A stretch of 64,000 nucleotides of DNA, taken from contig JADNYJ010000027.1 in assembly GCA_015501075.1 (NCBI GenBank), positions 248,001 through 312,000 on the forward strand. Reading direction: 5' to 3'. Numbering within the stretch: the first letter of the stretch is position 1; the number at the start of each line of letters is the position of its first letter. A program made the translations under genes and the position numbers. This DNA comes from Gymnopilus junonius (lineage: Eukaryota > Basidiomycota > Agaricomycetes > Agaricales > Galerinaceae). This document shows, one piece after another, positions 1-11,579 of the stretch. The notes beneath the pieces were generated by a model. That model was given only the letters and a program-made list of their open reading frames with translations, ran no database searches and was not told the origin of the DNA.

Positions 1-848
1 GCATTTAGGGCACCGTTTTCTTTGATCTGAGAACCAGCTGCAATACAGCGAAATTACTGCCGTGAGCGACGGACTTGAGGCTGGTTTCTAGAACACACCA
101 AGGAATCCAAATTGCCCTAGGCGGTATTCGAATGAGACAAAGATAAGAGGTTTGGTGGATGATTGAATGATTAGTTCTGGAGGTGCATCGCGGGTGTTGC
201 CTTCCTGAAACCCTCCACCTGTTAGTCGGAAGTTAATCACAGATGACAAAAATACGTGGAATTTAGAATCACCGTGGAACCACACCAACACTGGAAGCTT
301 GTCATCCAAATGAGTATTGATAGGTATATATACCTTCAACAAAAATATCAGCAACGACAGATTCCCAGAGAAAAATATAATAATTATATACATTTCCAAA
401 GAGGCAATCTTCTGATGTTCCTGACGTTACTGAGTTTTGCGGCGTCTCAATACAAGCATTCGCAAACTGGGAGAAACCGATTAACAAAATAGAGTTTTCC
501 ACGGAAATCGCAAACCTTGGTTGCCGATACGTTTCCTAGATGTGTTGTAGGGGGTGATATGGGGCTCTCCACCTCAGATTGCCAGTAGGAGGATCTGCAA
601 AACGAACACCTTTAAAGTTGATGATACCAGTACTCTCGTTTCTGAGGCCATTGAAAGTTCCGTCTGAGAGGACGCCGCCGGCTTGAGCAAGAATGAAAAG
701 AATATGGGTTAGATTATTCACAATCAAGAGTGACCGTCGGCCCAACAAGCTTTCCGCCCTGACTTTCCTCCAGTGCCACAGAAACAGAAAATTTAACGAG
801 ATAAGCCCACAAGACCAGTAGGATAAGAGGGAGAGGATATAGTGACAT
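1..848 (-). CDS. Secreted type-B carboxylesterase/lipase, 5' part only
   Basis: This is the amino-terminal part of an alpha/beta-hydrolase of the type-B carboxylesterase family, which hydrolyses ester bonds and is usually secreted in fungi. I start at the ATG at 848 because it opens a hydrophobic signal peptide (MSLYPLPLILLVLWAYLVKF). After a short intron the reading continues with GVRFADPPTGNLRWRAP, then ETPQ..SEDCLFGNV (the family's EDCLxLNV signature, with G where L is usual). Next come LPVLVWFHG joined across an intron to GGGFQEGN (oxyanion-hole motif), FVSFEYRLGQFGFLG, and finally GSQIKENGALNA at the window edge. At least five introns are needed. The catalytic serine (GESAG) and the Glu and His lie beyond position 1, so activity cannot be judged. 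The family call is firm; the substrate is unknown. Confidence 0.85.
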
Positions 849-1604
849 TTTGAAATGAGCTGCGGAGAAAGATGGCTAGTACTTATAAGTTATGCGTCAT
901 TTGGAGAGCTGACAAAAGTTGGAAAGGGCAACTCTTCTAGTGGATTTCTAACGTTGGCGATCAGAGGACCCGGAAATATATCCTTCTTTCATGTTCTATG
1001 GTGGACACCGAGTGGCTAAGGTTTCCGAAGAGCGAGAAAGAACATCCAGCGGTGCCGGACCACCGACGAACGCCAGCCGTGGACGAGCAAGTGCATTTTA
1101 TGGTTTATTGAGATCGTCGGCTGACTAGAGACAAATATGACAGGGAAGGGAAAAATGGATCGTGGGTCCAACTTTTGTGCGTTATGAAGGTGAAAGATCT
1201 CGGGTTGACCTTCTCACTGGTGAAGAACGGAGTGAGCAAGGAGCGAAAGTTTCTACTATGGTACTAGTTTATTTTCGTGTACGTCGCACGTGATGGTGTT
1301 GGCGGTCCGTCTTACCCGTTCGTACTCAACCCCCTTTACTGTCTGAACATGATCATCGTCAGTCGGGGCATGCCCCGTACCGCGTACCGTATGAGCCCGC
1401 ATTGCCAGCACCGTGTCGACAAACCGATTAATGACGACCGCCTTGCTTCATCCTCGTGCTTGATGTATAATTGTCCCCAGTCCACAGAATCATATCGTGG
1501 GACGACTTCTGCCTTTGTTATCGAACCATTCGTCTGATATCGTATGTCATTGCCAATGAGACTGATGGACGCAAAATAACAATGATTCACATACAGGATT
1601 TTGG
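849..1604. other. Spacer between carboxylesterase and F-box-like gene
   Basis: This 0.75 kb spacer separates two divergent genes and should hold both promoters. Open frames of about 85 codons overlap on both strands near 1277-1590. They have no recognisable domain and mirror each other, so I treat them as chance frames. I see no clear RNA gene or repeat. Confidence 0.4.
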
Positions 1605-2540
1605 ATGACCTTTCGTATTTTAGACCTCCTTATCCTGCTGCTCTTCGTTGACGAGATGAAGTGGACGCTATCATCTATTCTCGTGCTGTCCGTGGTCTAT
1701 ACTTATTCGATGCACAAGTTCTCAAGGGCCTCGGAACTCCGGGACGAGTCAGTCGCACAAGTCAAACCCGATTTCACAGCCCGTGCAAAGCGCCTTAGAG
1801 CGGCGCGGGCGGCCAAGCAAGCTCTTCTTGAAGAGAAGCAAAGACAGACACTGGAATCACGAGCCTTCCGCTTTGAGGATTTGCCTGTGGAAGTTAGGCT
1901 CCTTGTCCTGGCACACTGCGCTGATTGGCCTGCGACATACCAATCCCTCGTCCGCGTCTCAAGCCATTGTCAAAGGTTGACTTTTCACGCATGTTTACCT
2001 CGACTCCCTGTCAAGTTGATCAGCCCGCAACAAGTCCACTCCTTTGACCTGTTCCTTCATACCCAGCCAAAGTTAGCATGCCTCATGTATCACATGTGGA
2101 TAACCCCGCTGAAGGAAGAGCTGTTGCCTATTTCAATTTCGATCGTGAAGAAGTGTAATAACCTGCGATCACTGGCGTCAAATGCCTATATCCTGCAAGA
2201 ATCCATTACTCTCTCCAAGGGGCGACTGAGCCATGAAAATTGCACGGACTTGACGCTGCTCGCAACTAGGACGGAAAGCTGGACAAGCTTACTCAATACA
2301 GCCAACGGCTCCGCCTTCTTTCACCAATTGACGCACCTGCGGCTCATTGGTGACCAGATCCCGAGACAACTCCCCGTTCCTGGCCTCACCCACTTTTCAT
2401 ACGGCAGTAGCGGAAGCGAGAGGTCCGGAGGCAACGCTTCTATTGGACTGGCATGCTCCAGGACAAAGAGACGTATCCAATGCTTCAGACCATCATCGTT
2501 ACAAGGCCAAGACAAGTGCGGGTGGACTGCGAATTTCTAG
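1605..2540 (+). CDS. F-box-like protein, carboxyl end uncertain
   Basis: The 311-residue open frame has a hydrophobic start, a basic helical stretch rich in Ala, Arg and Lys (about residues 58-85), and then an F-box-like segment beginning FEDLPVEVRLLVLAHCAD. The rest is leucine-rich, as in the large basidiomycete F-box/LRR families, whose members recruit substrates to SCF ubiquitin ligases. A second ATG at 1659 (MKWTLSSILVL) could be the true start. The last 30 or so residues in this frame look unnatural. Another frame at 2453-2581 reads MLQDKETYPMLQTIIVTRPR.. and resembles a proper family ending. So either a 3' intron joins the frames or there is a frameshift; I found no convincing donor/acceptor pair of the right length. 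The target is unknown. Confidence 0.5.
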   Translation: MTFRILDLLILLLFVDEMKWTLSSILVLSVVYTYSMHKFSRASELRDESVAQVKPDFTARAKRLRAARAAKQALLEEKQRQTLESRAFRFEDLPVEVRLLVLAHCADWPATYQSLVRVSSHCQRLTFHACLPRLPVKLISPQQVHSFDLFLHTQPKLACLMYHMWITPLKEELLPISISIVKKCNNLRSLASNAYILQESITLSKGRLSHENCTDLTLLATRTESWTSLLNTANGSAFFHQLTHLRLIGDQIPRQLPVPGLTHFSYGSSGSERSGGNASIGLACSRTKRRIQCFRPSSLQGQDKCGWTANF

Positions 2541-2974
2541 GGCAAGAGCGAAGACGCGAGTTTTTGTCTTTGAACTTCCTATGAAGCGAACCGAGTGGAA
2601 ATTTGGTGTGATAATGCGAACCGGACGGGAATGTGGGAGCTTTGCGCGGATGGAGCAGGCAGATCCGGCGATTAGAATGTGCTGTATATATGAAGTAGAC
2701 TCCTTGTAATATAATGCTAATACAGTGTAATACTTATGTACTTTCTACAGTGTCCTGTATTTATCATCATGTCCTATTTATGTCGTGCTACAAGATCCGG
2801 CAGGCACAACCCGGGATGACCCGGAAAAAAAGATAAGCATATTTTTATTACCGCATCATACTACCCACACTGCTCCTAGTCATCCCCGACGGCGACAAAC
2901 CATTCCTCCTCTAACGGCCACCATCAGCAGCACGACGCCCTCTCTGAATCCCCGCGCAGAGGCGGGGCAGAGAT

Positions 2975-4320
2975 ATGGTAGCAGACCCGGATCGGCCGAC
3001 CAAGACTCGTGCAATTATCAACAAATGGACCGCGCACAGCATGATCGGTATGTTCGTCTGCTCGGGAGACTTGCTGTTCTGACCACAACTTTCCGTTCTC
3101 TTCCCCATGGAATAGCGGGCGCTGGCGGAGGACTTGTTGCGAGCATTGCTACATGTCCTTTGGATGTTGTCAAGACCAAATTGCAGGCTCAGAGAGCTAT
3201 ACCTGGGGAGCTAGGGTATTTAGGCGTCCTTGGTGCGTCCTTTCAACAGTGTCCTCTCTGGTTCAGCACCTAACTACCACATTCTCTTTGCAAAGATACG
3301 GTCAAGGATATACTCAAGGGGAGTGGCATCCGAGGGCTTTATCGCGGCCTTGGGCCTACTATCCTCGGATACCTTCCCACTTGGGCTATATATTTCGCAG
3401 TCTACGATGGAATCAAGACAGCCTTCGGCGAAGTCCCCACCGGGTTGAGTGCTACCAAGGTTTCCGAACGTATTTACCCTGCAGCGCAGGTCAAAGGCTA
3501 TCAACCGGTAGCACGAGAGCATCCGTGGACTTTACATATCTTGTCAGCGATGACGGCCGGAGCCACTAGTACGATCTGTACGAACCCTCTCTGGGTCATT
3601 AAGACGAGGTTTATGGTGTGTTCTTGACTCCACTTCTTGATTTCGGAATGTAGAATGAGTCGTTTTCTGGTTTCTAGACCCAAGGGAAGGATGAAGTGCG
3701 GTATAAGCATACATTGGACGCTGCTCTGACTATATGGCGGACGGAAGGCCCTCGAGCATTCTACCGCGGTCTTGTGCCCAGTATTCTGGGTATCCTACAC
3801 GTCGCCGTTCAATTCCCTCTCTATGAACAACTAAAAATCTGGGCTCGTAGAACTCGTACGTCCTTGCCCGCTCCTTCCTGCCAAATATTTCTGACACCTA
3901 GATTTTCTCAAAAGAAAGTGACCCAGACGCGCCACCGAGCAGCCAGACTATCCTTTTGTGTTCTGCTCTATCTAAAATGACGGCGTCCATTGCCACTTAC
4001 CCCCACGAGGTCGTCCGTACTCGCCTACAGACCCAGAGAAGACCTCTTGCAGACGATTTATCCTCTGATGGAATGGTCAAGCACCATACGAGAAGGGGCA
4101 TTATATATACCACGAAGATGCTGATATACAAAGAAGGATGGAGAGCCTTGTATAAGGGCTTGTCGATTAATTTGTTCCGGACGGTGCCTAATAGTGCTGT
4201 GACAATGCTAACGTGAGTTCGACCCTTTCTATCTTCTCTCATCCTTTCTGACCCACATCGTTAACATATATATGTAGGTATGAATTGCTTATGAGACACC
4301 TCACCGCACGACAGGGTTAG
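2975..4320 (+). CDS. Mitochondrial carrier, NAD/pyrimidine-nucleotide type
   Basis: This is a six-transmembrane solute carrier of the mitochondrial inner membrane. Exons 2975-3047, 3116-3232, 3296-3615, 3678-3855, 3915-4212 and 4278-4320 have GT..AG introns and sum to 1029 nt, giving 342 residues in frame. The three tandem repeats each carry the signature: CPLDVVKTKLQAQ, NPLWVIKTRFM and YPHEVVRTRLQTQ. The Trp replacing the acidic residue in repeat 2 (PLWVIKTR) is known for the subgroup that carries NAD, FAD/folate and pyrimidine nucleotides (yeast Yia6/Yea6, Flx1, Rim2). GLYRGLGPTILGYLPTWAIYF and ALYKGLSINLFRTVPNSAVT are the usual matrix-helix segments. I infer an NAD or pyrimidine-nucleotide cargo; sequence alone does not decide which. 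Confidence 0.88.
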
Positions 4321-4874
4321 TTCCCTACACCGCATAGAGTATTCTCCAGTCATACCACCGGCCTCCTTATGTTCGCCTACCCTCGGCTTAGTCCCTCGCC
4401 TACCTGCTTCTACCTCTTCATTGCCCCTTGATCCTTACAACGCGGCTCATGTCGCTCTATCGCATACTAAACTACCTTCTCCTGCCCGTCCATCGTCAAT
4501 ACTGACAGCATCTTTTCCTTCCACGCATGGTTGGACTTAGGATAGTGTTTGCCACAAATCGTCTGATGAAACTTCCAGCTGCTTACCCCGTACGGGCCTT
4601 TCGACTGGCCAAACAGCATACCAACCCGACCATACCAAGGACATCGAGACCCGAGGTTAGCATGCTCATTGCGTTGCATTTGCATTCTTTGCTAGGTTAT
4701 AAGGCTGGACGACGAACTTGACCTAATCACGCTTTCATTTTTTTGTTATTTTATATTACTGACATAGAATCAATCAGAGATTCTTTTTAGAGCCCCTTCT
4801 ACTCATGTATAAATAATTTTCGTCAAGCACACATTTTTTGCGTAACCTTCATTTTCTTTGACACACTAAAAGGT
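4321..4874. other. Spacer downstream of the carrier gene
   Basis: About 550 bases hold the carrier 3' UTR and unassigned DNA. Overlapping frames near 4467-4721 occur on both strands with no recognisable domain. A T-rich stretch near 4737-4760 could belong to a polyadenylation region. Confidence 0.3.
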
Positions 4875-6336
4875 TTGCCACGTATTGAAGGGCGCCCAGC
4901 GCCACGAAGACTTTGTTGTTCCTTGTACATTCGAATGGTATACCTCAACTTGCGTAGACTCCGAACCGCAGAGTATGCGACTGTGACATGTCGTGTGACC
5001 TTCGACATTGACCTCGACCCAAGATGCATGATACGATTGCGACACTGTTCTCATGGACGGATCGACAACGTTCTGCCTGTATATGAGAGTGTACATCCTC
5101 TCTTTGCACCTACGATGGCTATGTCACGATCTACTACAGCCTGGGCAAATCAGGAATCAAGACAAGTCTTCTCCATCCGTCTGCCTGACGAGGCTAGTTC
5201 CATTTACAAAAATTTCAACCTCACTTGCAACTACATCGTTATCCATACAAAACCTGATAACCTTCTTATATATTCTTTGCGAAACGGCAGCCTAGTCCAT
5301 TCCATGAATGTTCGCCAGTTCGAAGGAAGTCGATGTTGTGATGTCTACGTCGTACGAAGACACTCGTTGTCATTTCACCTGACAACACCTTCCATGTTTT
5401 GGACCTAGTCAATGGTGAATGCCTCAAAAGTTATACCATAAATATAGAGGCCCTTCTATTTCCTGATAGACTACTCATTGTGAACCAACAATGGAAGACT
5501 TTGAGCACAGTGCCACGTTCCCCCAGGAAATGGAGACAAACAACCTTACGGTCTTGTGGACTAGTAATATGAACCACAATCTTGTGGTTTCGAAGCTGGC
5601 ACATTTCAGAAGATGTGATTGCCAACTCACTGGAGATTTCAGTATGCAATAGGCCAAAAGAAACTTTTTTTGACCATCTTTTCCTCTAGCATTACAGAAA
5701 AAATCATCACGATATGCAGAACTTACGCGGCCATAGCAAAGCCATTTCTAGCCTTGCGACCGGGGGAAAGACTGCTGCCATTGGAAGTCAGGACTGCAAT
5801 GTCCGTGTTTGGGATATCACAACAGGAGATTGCAAATGGGTCTTGATAGGACATGCATATATAGGTAAACAGTGAAGACTTGTATACCTGGACTGCTACG
5901 TTTCTCATTCCCATGCATAGTGTTATCCGTTAACATGGACGAAAGGCGGGCCTATACAGCATCAGGAGAAACAATACGCATCTGGAACCTGCAGACAGGC
6001 GAATGCACCCATATTTTCAAGTTCGCTATATCTTCACAAGCTGCTCATGTAAACGTCTCATCTTCATACTTGCAGTCTTTCCATATGGATGGAACCTTGC
6101 GCATCTGGAATTCTATCTCAGGCAAGTTCAATCACCAATTACGTAGAACAGCAGTACGCACTTTTCAGCATGACGACCAGAAGATAATTCAAGAATCGCG
6201 CGGGTTTGTAAAGCTTTATGATATCCATTCTGGTAAATTACTGAAGTACCTTATATCTGATGATGAGGGCAGGGTCTATACCGTTTTCCGAGGTCGCATA
6301 TGCGTCGCAAAGTATGAAAGAAGTGGCAGTCAGTGA
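4875..6336 (+). pseudogene. Degenerate Cdc4-like WD40 gene
   Basis: The translated blades follow the order of the WD40 propeller of Cdc4, the SCF substrate receptor. CNYIVIHTKPDNLLIYSLRNG (near 5230-5290) matches the first blade, TLVVISPDNTFHVLDLVNGEC the second, GSQDCNVRVWDITTGDCKWVL (about 5785-5850) the fifth, and IRIWNLQTGEC and LRIWNSISG the next two. The last two of these stretches lie in one frame after a clean intron at 5865-5920. The first and second blades, however, are in different frames with no room for an intron around 5350-5362. The blades between about 5500 and 5720 are scrambled over three frames, and no F-box is visible upstream. The carboxyl half could still be translated from 5872. 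I read it as a decayed paralogue; a rapidly evolving gene with mis-spliced models is the alternative. Confidence 0.6.
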
Positions 6337-7849
6337 CTCAAAGCGTTTGAGTTCAGCGACGATAATGACTTTATGAAGAACCAGATAAGAGTCGCATGAC
6401 GGCAGATAATTGTGGTTTTAGTCACAATCCTTCGGAGTCATTTGAATTTATTGCATTTACAAAGATTTCATATTGATCATCGACGGCCCATTGATATACC
6501 AAACCAACCAACACTAAGTAAACACCTAAACAAAGATGAGCATACATCAACTTTGCAATTGTTACTGAAGAGTGCAAGGAAGCTGTATAATAAAAAGCAG
6601 CAAAGTTATATTTCTTTCGAAAACATATTTCGAACGTGTTCCCGGAGCTGAAAGCCATTATGAAAGACATGGGAGTAGACTAGTACAACAATCCCTGAAA
6701 TCCTGTTAAAGAAAGAAAGCTTGGAAATTTACCTGCAATAGATCCACTGATACCACCTTCAGGATAGACAAACTGCGATATACGTGATCATGCACTATGA
6801 ATCGTAGTATATGAGCCTCAGGCTTCAGTCAACCTTCGAGCATTTTGATTGGCCTTTTCAGGAAGTGATGGATTGAATATCAGTAGTTTGCTGCTTGCTT
6901 TATCTCTGCACCGGCAGAGTTGAAACATATCTTGCCATAAGATACTAGAGGCAATAACGGATGAACTTGACGTTAAAGATTCGCCTTACTGAATGGCATA
7001 TGTCATCGCCGATAATTAATCAAAAGTCCCACTATATGGGAAACGGTGCTTTGCAGTGACGTAGAGATCTCCAACCGACTCCTGTGAATTCATCCGACAT
7101 ATATGATAATATGACGAAAACTGGCAGAACCCCCAAAACCCTTCCATAAAGCCATGTAATCGTAACCTCCCATCTCCGACTCGGAGTACAGCCAATAGGA
7201 AGTGTTATCGATACAGGCTGTACAAAAAGTAACTAAAAATAAGATGGCAAATTAACATGGCCAAGCCCCATAACAGAGCACGTCATCTGCAGTATCCTCA
7301 GTCCGTCAAGCACTCCTCCTTTCCGTGGCACCCATCCCATGCTATTCGTTTGCCACCTATCAGGTCCCAAAATTAAATTTCTGTACCATCTGACCTATAC
7401 TAGTCATAGCTCAGTGCCAAACTCAGGGGCTTCCGGAAATCAGCGACATCGATCAGTGACACGATGTGGCGCGTGATGCTATTTTAGGATATACCTCCGC
7501 GCACCAAGCTTAAACGAGTTAAGGCGCGGTGCCTTGGCTCCCTTTGCAATACGACATCGACGCATAGACGGTGTCAGCGATGACGATCCTGCTATCAAAT
7601 TTGGCGTGGTCAAGCCTGTAGGTATGAAATCATCGAGGAGGGCTGGACCTCTGAACACACTCTGTCCTTGATCGATTAATCTTTTACTTTATGCCAAACC
7701 TAATAGTTCATGATCATGATCGAGGGAAAACCACTTAAACGTCATTTGCCTTCCGGTTTATCATCTTCGTAGGTCTGATCATCGAGAGTCAGAAAGAAGG
7801 ATTCGAGACATATATCAATACTTGCTATAAGGTATAGTATATACATGGA
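6337..7849. other. Intergenic region, no gene seen
   Basis: No frame here shows a conserved motif. The overlapping frames at 6412-6670 occur on both strands and look like chance. The sequence is AT-richer than the coding regions and has frequent stops in every frame. It may include the tail of the decayed WD40 gene. Confidence 0.45.
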
Positions 7850-9133
7850 TCATTCAAAAAAAAGCCAGAAAGGAGCGTGGCGCCAACAACGGCGGCGATG
7901 GGTATAAAGTAGGCGCGGGTACCAGTATACGAGAACAAAAAATAGAACCGTCATTTTCCTATTCACCAAAAAAAAACGAAGTAGAAGAAGAAATGAATAA
8001 TGTAAGGAACCACCAAGAATTTTTTTTAGAGAATCCGCACCGTATCGTAGTATCACAAGAAAAAGAGACAGAGAGCGAGGGGATAGGGTAGACGAGAGCA
8101 AGTACTTATGCCACAGATAAGACCTGAAGGATGTAAAGCTTTTTAAAAAAACAGATGGACAATTGTTTGAAGTACAAGGGGGTTGGTTGGATTGGTAGAT
8201 GAATTGGATGGGATGTAAAAAAGGGATGATGGGTGGGACGACAAGAAATGGAGATGAAATGCGTAGTACTGCGAGACCAAAAGAAAAAAAAGTTGTAAAA
8301 ACTTAAAACGAAGAAGGTTGAAGAACATAAACATAAAGTAAAAAGGGAGGCCAGAGCAACTAACACAACATAGAGTAAATAATGACACAAGATGATGGCG
8401 AGAACCAAGAGAGAGGAGAGAGTAAAGAGTGGCGATACTGAAAAAAGAGCGTGGATGCGAGCTACATCTCAAAAGGAGATGAATGCTCGAAGTTGGTATT
8501 TAAAACAAATGATCATGGAAACTTTGATGTGCGCTCTAAAACGAATGAAGGTGAAGGAGAAGAAGGGAAAGGCGGCAAGGGGAAAGTAGTTTGAAATGAG
8601 AATTGCACGCTTGGCAAATAAATAAGCTTGAAAAACGGTTGGACTGAGTTTCCCCCACCTTCCTGCCCCTCCTCTTGGTACAATTGCTTGCTGCCTGCCA
8701 TATTAACCCGTACCGAACATCGAGTGCCGCCTCCTCAACGGCCCCCAGTCCAATCCCTATCGCAAGCCTGTTTGACGGGATACTGGGTGGGCTATCATAC
8801 ATACGTCATACCCCGTGTCCTGCCCATCGCGGCATGCCTTGCCCGTCCTTCCTCTGGTGGCGTCCTCAACAGATTACAGTCATCAGCAGGGCTCCGAGTT
8901 GAGTTTGACCTGACGGGCCTGCCCCATTTCATGCCTGTGCCTTCACGTAGACTATGAACTGTCGGTGTTATCGCCCTTCAAACCAAGCTTTCAACATCAA
9001 TAATGTCGTTTTGAGTCCATCCATGCCGCCAACGCCGGTGCCAATCCATTCCAAGGGCTAATATCCGTGAACGTCCGCGATGTCCGTGTGTCAACGCGCT
9101 TCAAAGCGTCTCATCCGCGTCCGCATACATCCA

Positions 9134-9152
9134 TCAGTCAGTCAGTCAGTCA
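9134..9152. repeat. (AGTC)n microsatellite
   Basis: A short perfect tandem run of the tetranucleotide AGTC lies inside the gene-poor region, preceded by imperfect GTCC/GTCCGTG-type repeats. Confidence 0.9.
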
Positions 9153-10504
9153 ATCCGAGCGTCCGTCCACGTCCGTGCGTGCGTTGAGCAACGTGCACTG
9201 ACGTAAGAAAAAAGACATTCAAACGACAATCTCGGGACGGAATCGGAATCCACATCGGATGAGTGGATTAGGCTGAAAGACAGTGAATAACAGCGGAGAT
9301 TGTAGCCTATTGGCTCGGAATGGCTCAGCTTCCCATTGGGCGATGACTTGTTTCATTAAATGCTGATAACGAGTTGACACGACACGTTCTAGGGGAAGAG
9401 GGGGAAGATCTTCTTGACGTGTCAAGCTTCAAGGCAGCACACCCCAACTGGACTTGGAACTTATTCTGAGCCAGTGAGTGAACGAGCTGCAAGACGAAAA
9501 GGCGAAATCAGCGTGGAACCACGGGCAAATTGGATAACCAATATAGACGAAAATAAGACCCAGGGGAAGGAAAAATAGTTACTCACGCACACGAACGGGT
9601 GCAGACTCGGAAATAGCTGATGCTGGAGAGGGAGTGGTGTGAGATTGCGTTGGCTGGTGTATCTGGCCCTGGTACTGATAGTGCGCTGCAACTCATCGGT
9701 CCATGCATGGTTCCACGCACAAGTCGTCACTTTCTGTACACAGTCCACCGAGCGCAGAGGACGTAGGTCGGCAGTCGCAATCGTAGACGCGAGGAAGCGA
9801 AAGGCGAGGGGATGGGATGGGAAGTAATTTTTAATTAAAAAACCGAATAGTGACCAACCCCAAAGCTTGAAGCTTGAAAATGGATGTGATTTGTCTCGGC
9901 TCCCTTCGTCCGTCCTAGCTCCCACTCCCTGTATCGCTGTGCCTGCCCAGTTCCTCCGAACCCACTCCCATAATACCGTAGAGACCGCAAATACCCAAAT
10001 ACCCGCACCGCCGTACTCGTCGGAAATAAAGAAAGGCGAGTAGAGGGACGGACGGATGGGTGGATGTGTATGCGGAACACCAAGCTTCCTTCCATCCAAG
10101 ACACCTAAATCTCTCTTCGGCTGAGAAATAACATCCACATCCCCGCACTCGAGGCTAGAGCCCAGACGATAAGAGGAGGTGCCGAGTCCTAATTCCACAC
10201 TCCAAACTCTAAGCCAAATCCAAAATCCAAACCCTGTTCTATCATCCAAAGGAACAGGTACTGATTGTTTGGATGGTTTTGAAGACGACTCTTTCTTGAC
10301 TCCACAGTCCAAATCCTTGCCCAATCCAATCCATTCACAAAGGGAGGGAGGGAAAACACCAGAAGGATGACATCCCGAGCCAGAACACCTTCGAAGTTCG
10401 AAGACGTCGGTGCATGTCCAAGCACCTTTGAATTCGAATTCTCATGCCTCTGGTCCTTCTCTTCTCTTCTTCTCACCGCCGGGCCGAGTCGAGTCGAGTC
10501 CAAA

Positions 10505-10523
10505 GTGACAGTGACAGTGACAG
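10505..10523. repeat. (GTGACA)n microsatellite
   Basis: About three perfect copies of GTGACA lie just after a GAGTC-type repeat (GTCGAGTCGAGTC). Confidence 0.9.
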
Positions 10524-11048
10524 TAAGAAAAAGGCGTGACAGCGCAAATAGCCAACTCGGAATTTCCTTCTGATTCTGAAAGTTGCATGCGTGGACAAGT
10601 TGGACATTGACAGGCTGATTAGGTGGCATCATAGGACAGAATGACACGAGGCCCGGGTGAGTGAGTTGTCAAGAAAAGAATTCGAATGGCAAAAAAGCTG
10701 ATTGATGGATGATGTATGGAGGGGATGATGAGATGGGATTGGAAGGCTTGGGTGTAGAGTCCGGAGCGTGAATATGAATGTGAATGTGGATCTTGCTCGA
10801 TGAATGCGAATCCGAGTGATGGGAGCGTGGGCCGTCGTGCGTTCTCTTCTGTTCTGTTCCGGTGTGGTGCGTGGGCGGGTGTGTGTGTCATTCAGCGAGT
10901 GGTGCGGTAAGGTAAGGTGGAGAGTAGCAAAACAGGGCGTGAGGACGAGTAACTGGGTGGGGGAGGACAGGAAGAGCGGGAGGGCAGGAGGGGGAGGGGG
11001 ATAACGAAGGGCATTAGAGGGGGTGCAAAAAAGCGGGAAAGCATGTAC

Positions 11049-11068
11049 TGTATGTATGTATGTATGTA
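11049..11068. repeat. (TGTA)n microsatellite
   Basis: A TGTA tetranucleotide run is embedded in purine-rich DNA upstream of the 3' end of the membrane-protein gene. Confidence 0.9.
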
Positions 11069-11579
11069 AAGAGGCAGGCAAGGTAAGGCAGGGGAGGTAC
11101 CAAAAGGAAAGCAAAAAAAGAAAACCTTTTTGTTTTTAAAAAAAGCGTCATCAAAGTCCTATGATATGAAAGTGGTGAAAAACGCTAATCGGTAAAAAGC
11201 ATATAACACTATGGAAAAGAAAGAATGGGAGGAATGGAAGAGAGTTTGAACAAAATAAGGTATATAAGTCAAACCGGGTTATCAAAAAGAAACTGTCCTG
11301 GGTTTGTAAAAAGTTTGCTTGCGCGATGGCAGCAGTGTTTGGTTGGCGGGGTGGATAGAGGTGGAAGGGCGGGGGCAGAAGGAAGCGGAAGCGGTGGTCA
11401 ATGTTATAAAAGTGTCAGAAAAGGCCACCGGGTACTTTCGACATCTAAGTAAGAGATAAAGGGAGGAAGAGGTGACGGGCCCAAGGAAGGGGGTATGAAA
11501 CGGGACAAGACGCACAAACAAAAAAATGGATGGAGGGGTAAAAAAAAAAAAAACCGACAGACCAGCACCAGACCTTTGT

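Larger units (their letters stand above)
7850..11579. other. Gene-poor, low-complexity region
   Basis: This 3.7 kb stretch has strong strand composition bias, with long purine-rich runs on the plus strand (for example around 8390-8590 and 10890-11110). It has several short tandem repeats. A 287-codon minus-strand frame spans 9461-10324, but it lacks any domain, is full of Ser, Phe, Trp and Arg, and overlaps equally open plus-strand frames, so I do not call it. The region could hold a long UTR or non-coding transcript of the membrane-protein gene that ends at 11580. Nothing in it identifies a product. Confidence 0.45.

Noticed and set aside
1277..1590. Overlapping 84-86-codon frames on both strands
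   Set aside because: They mirror each other and lack any family motif; they are more likely chance frames in the intergenic spacer.
9121..9160. CRISPR-like repeat array
   Set aside because: This is eukaryotic DNA with a simple AGTC microsatellite; there are no spacers.
9639..9827. Small secreted protein with a leader-like start (62 codons)
   Set aside because: There is only one hydrophobic stretch and no other support. It sits inside the low-complexity region and overlaps frames on the other strand.
9461..10324. A 287-codon minus-strand open frame
   Set aside because: It shows no domain and odd composition, it sits in low-complexity DNA, and plus-strand and other minus-strand frames overlap it with similar openness.
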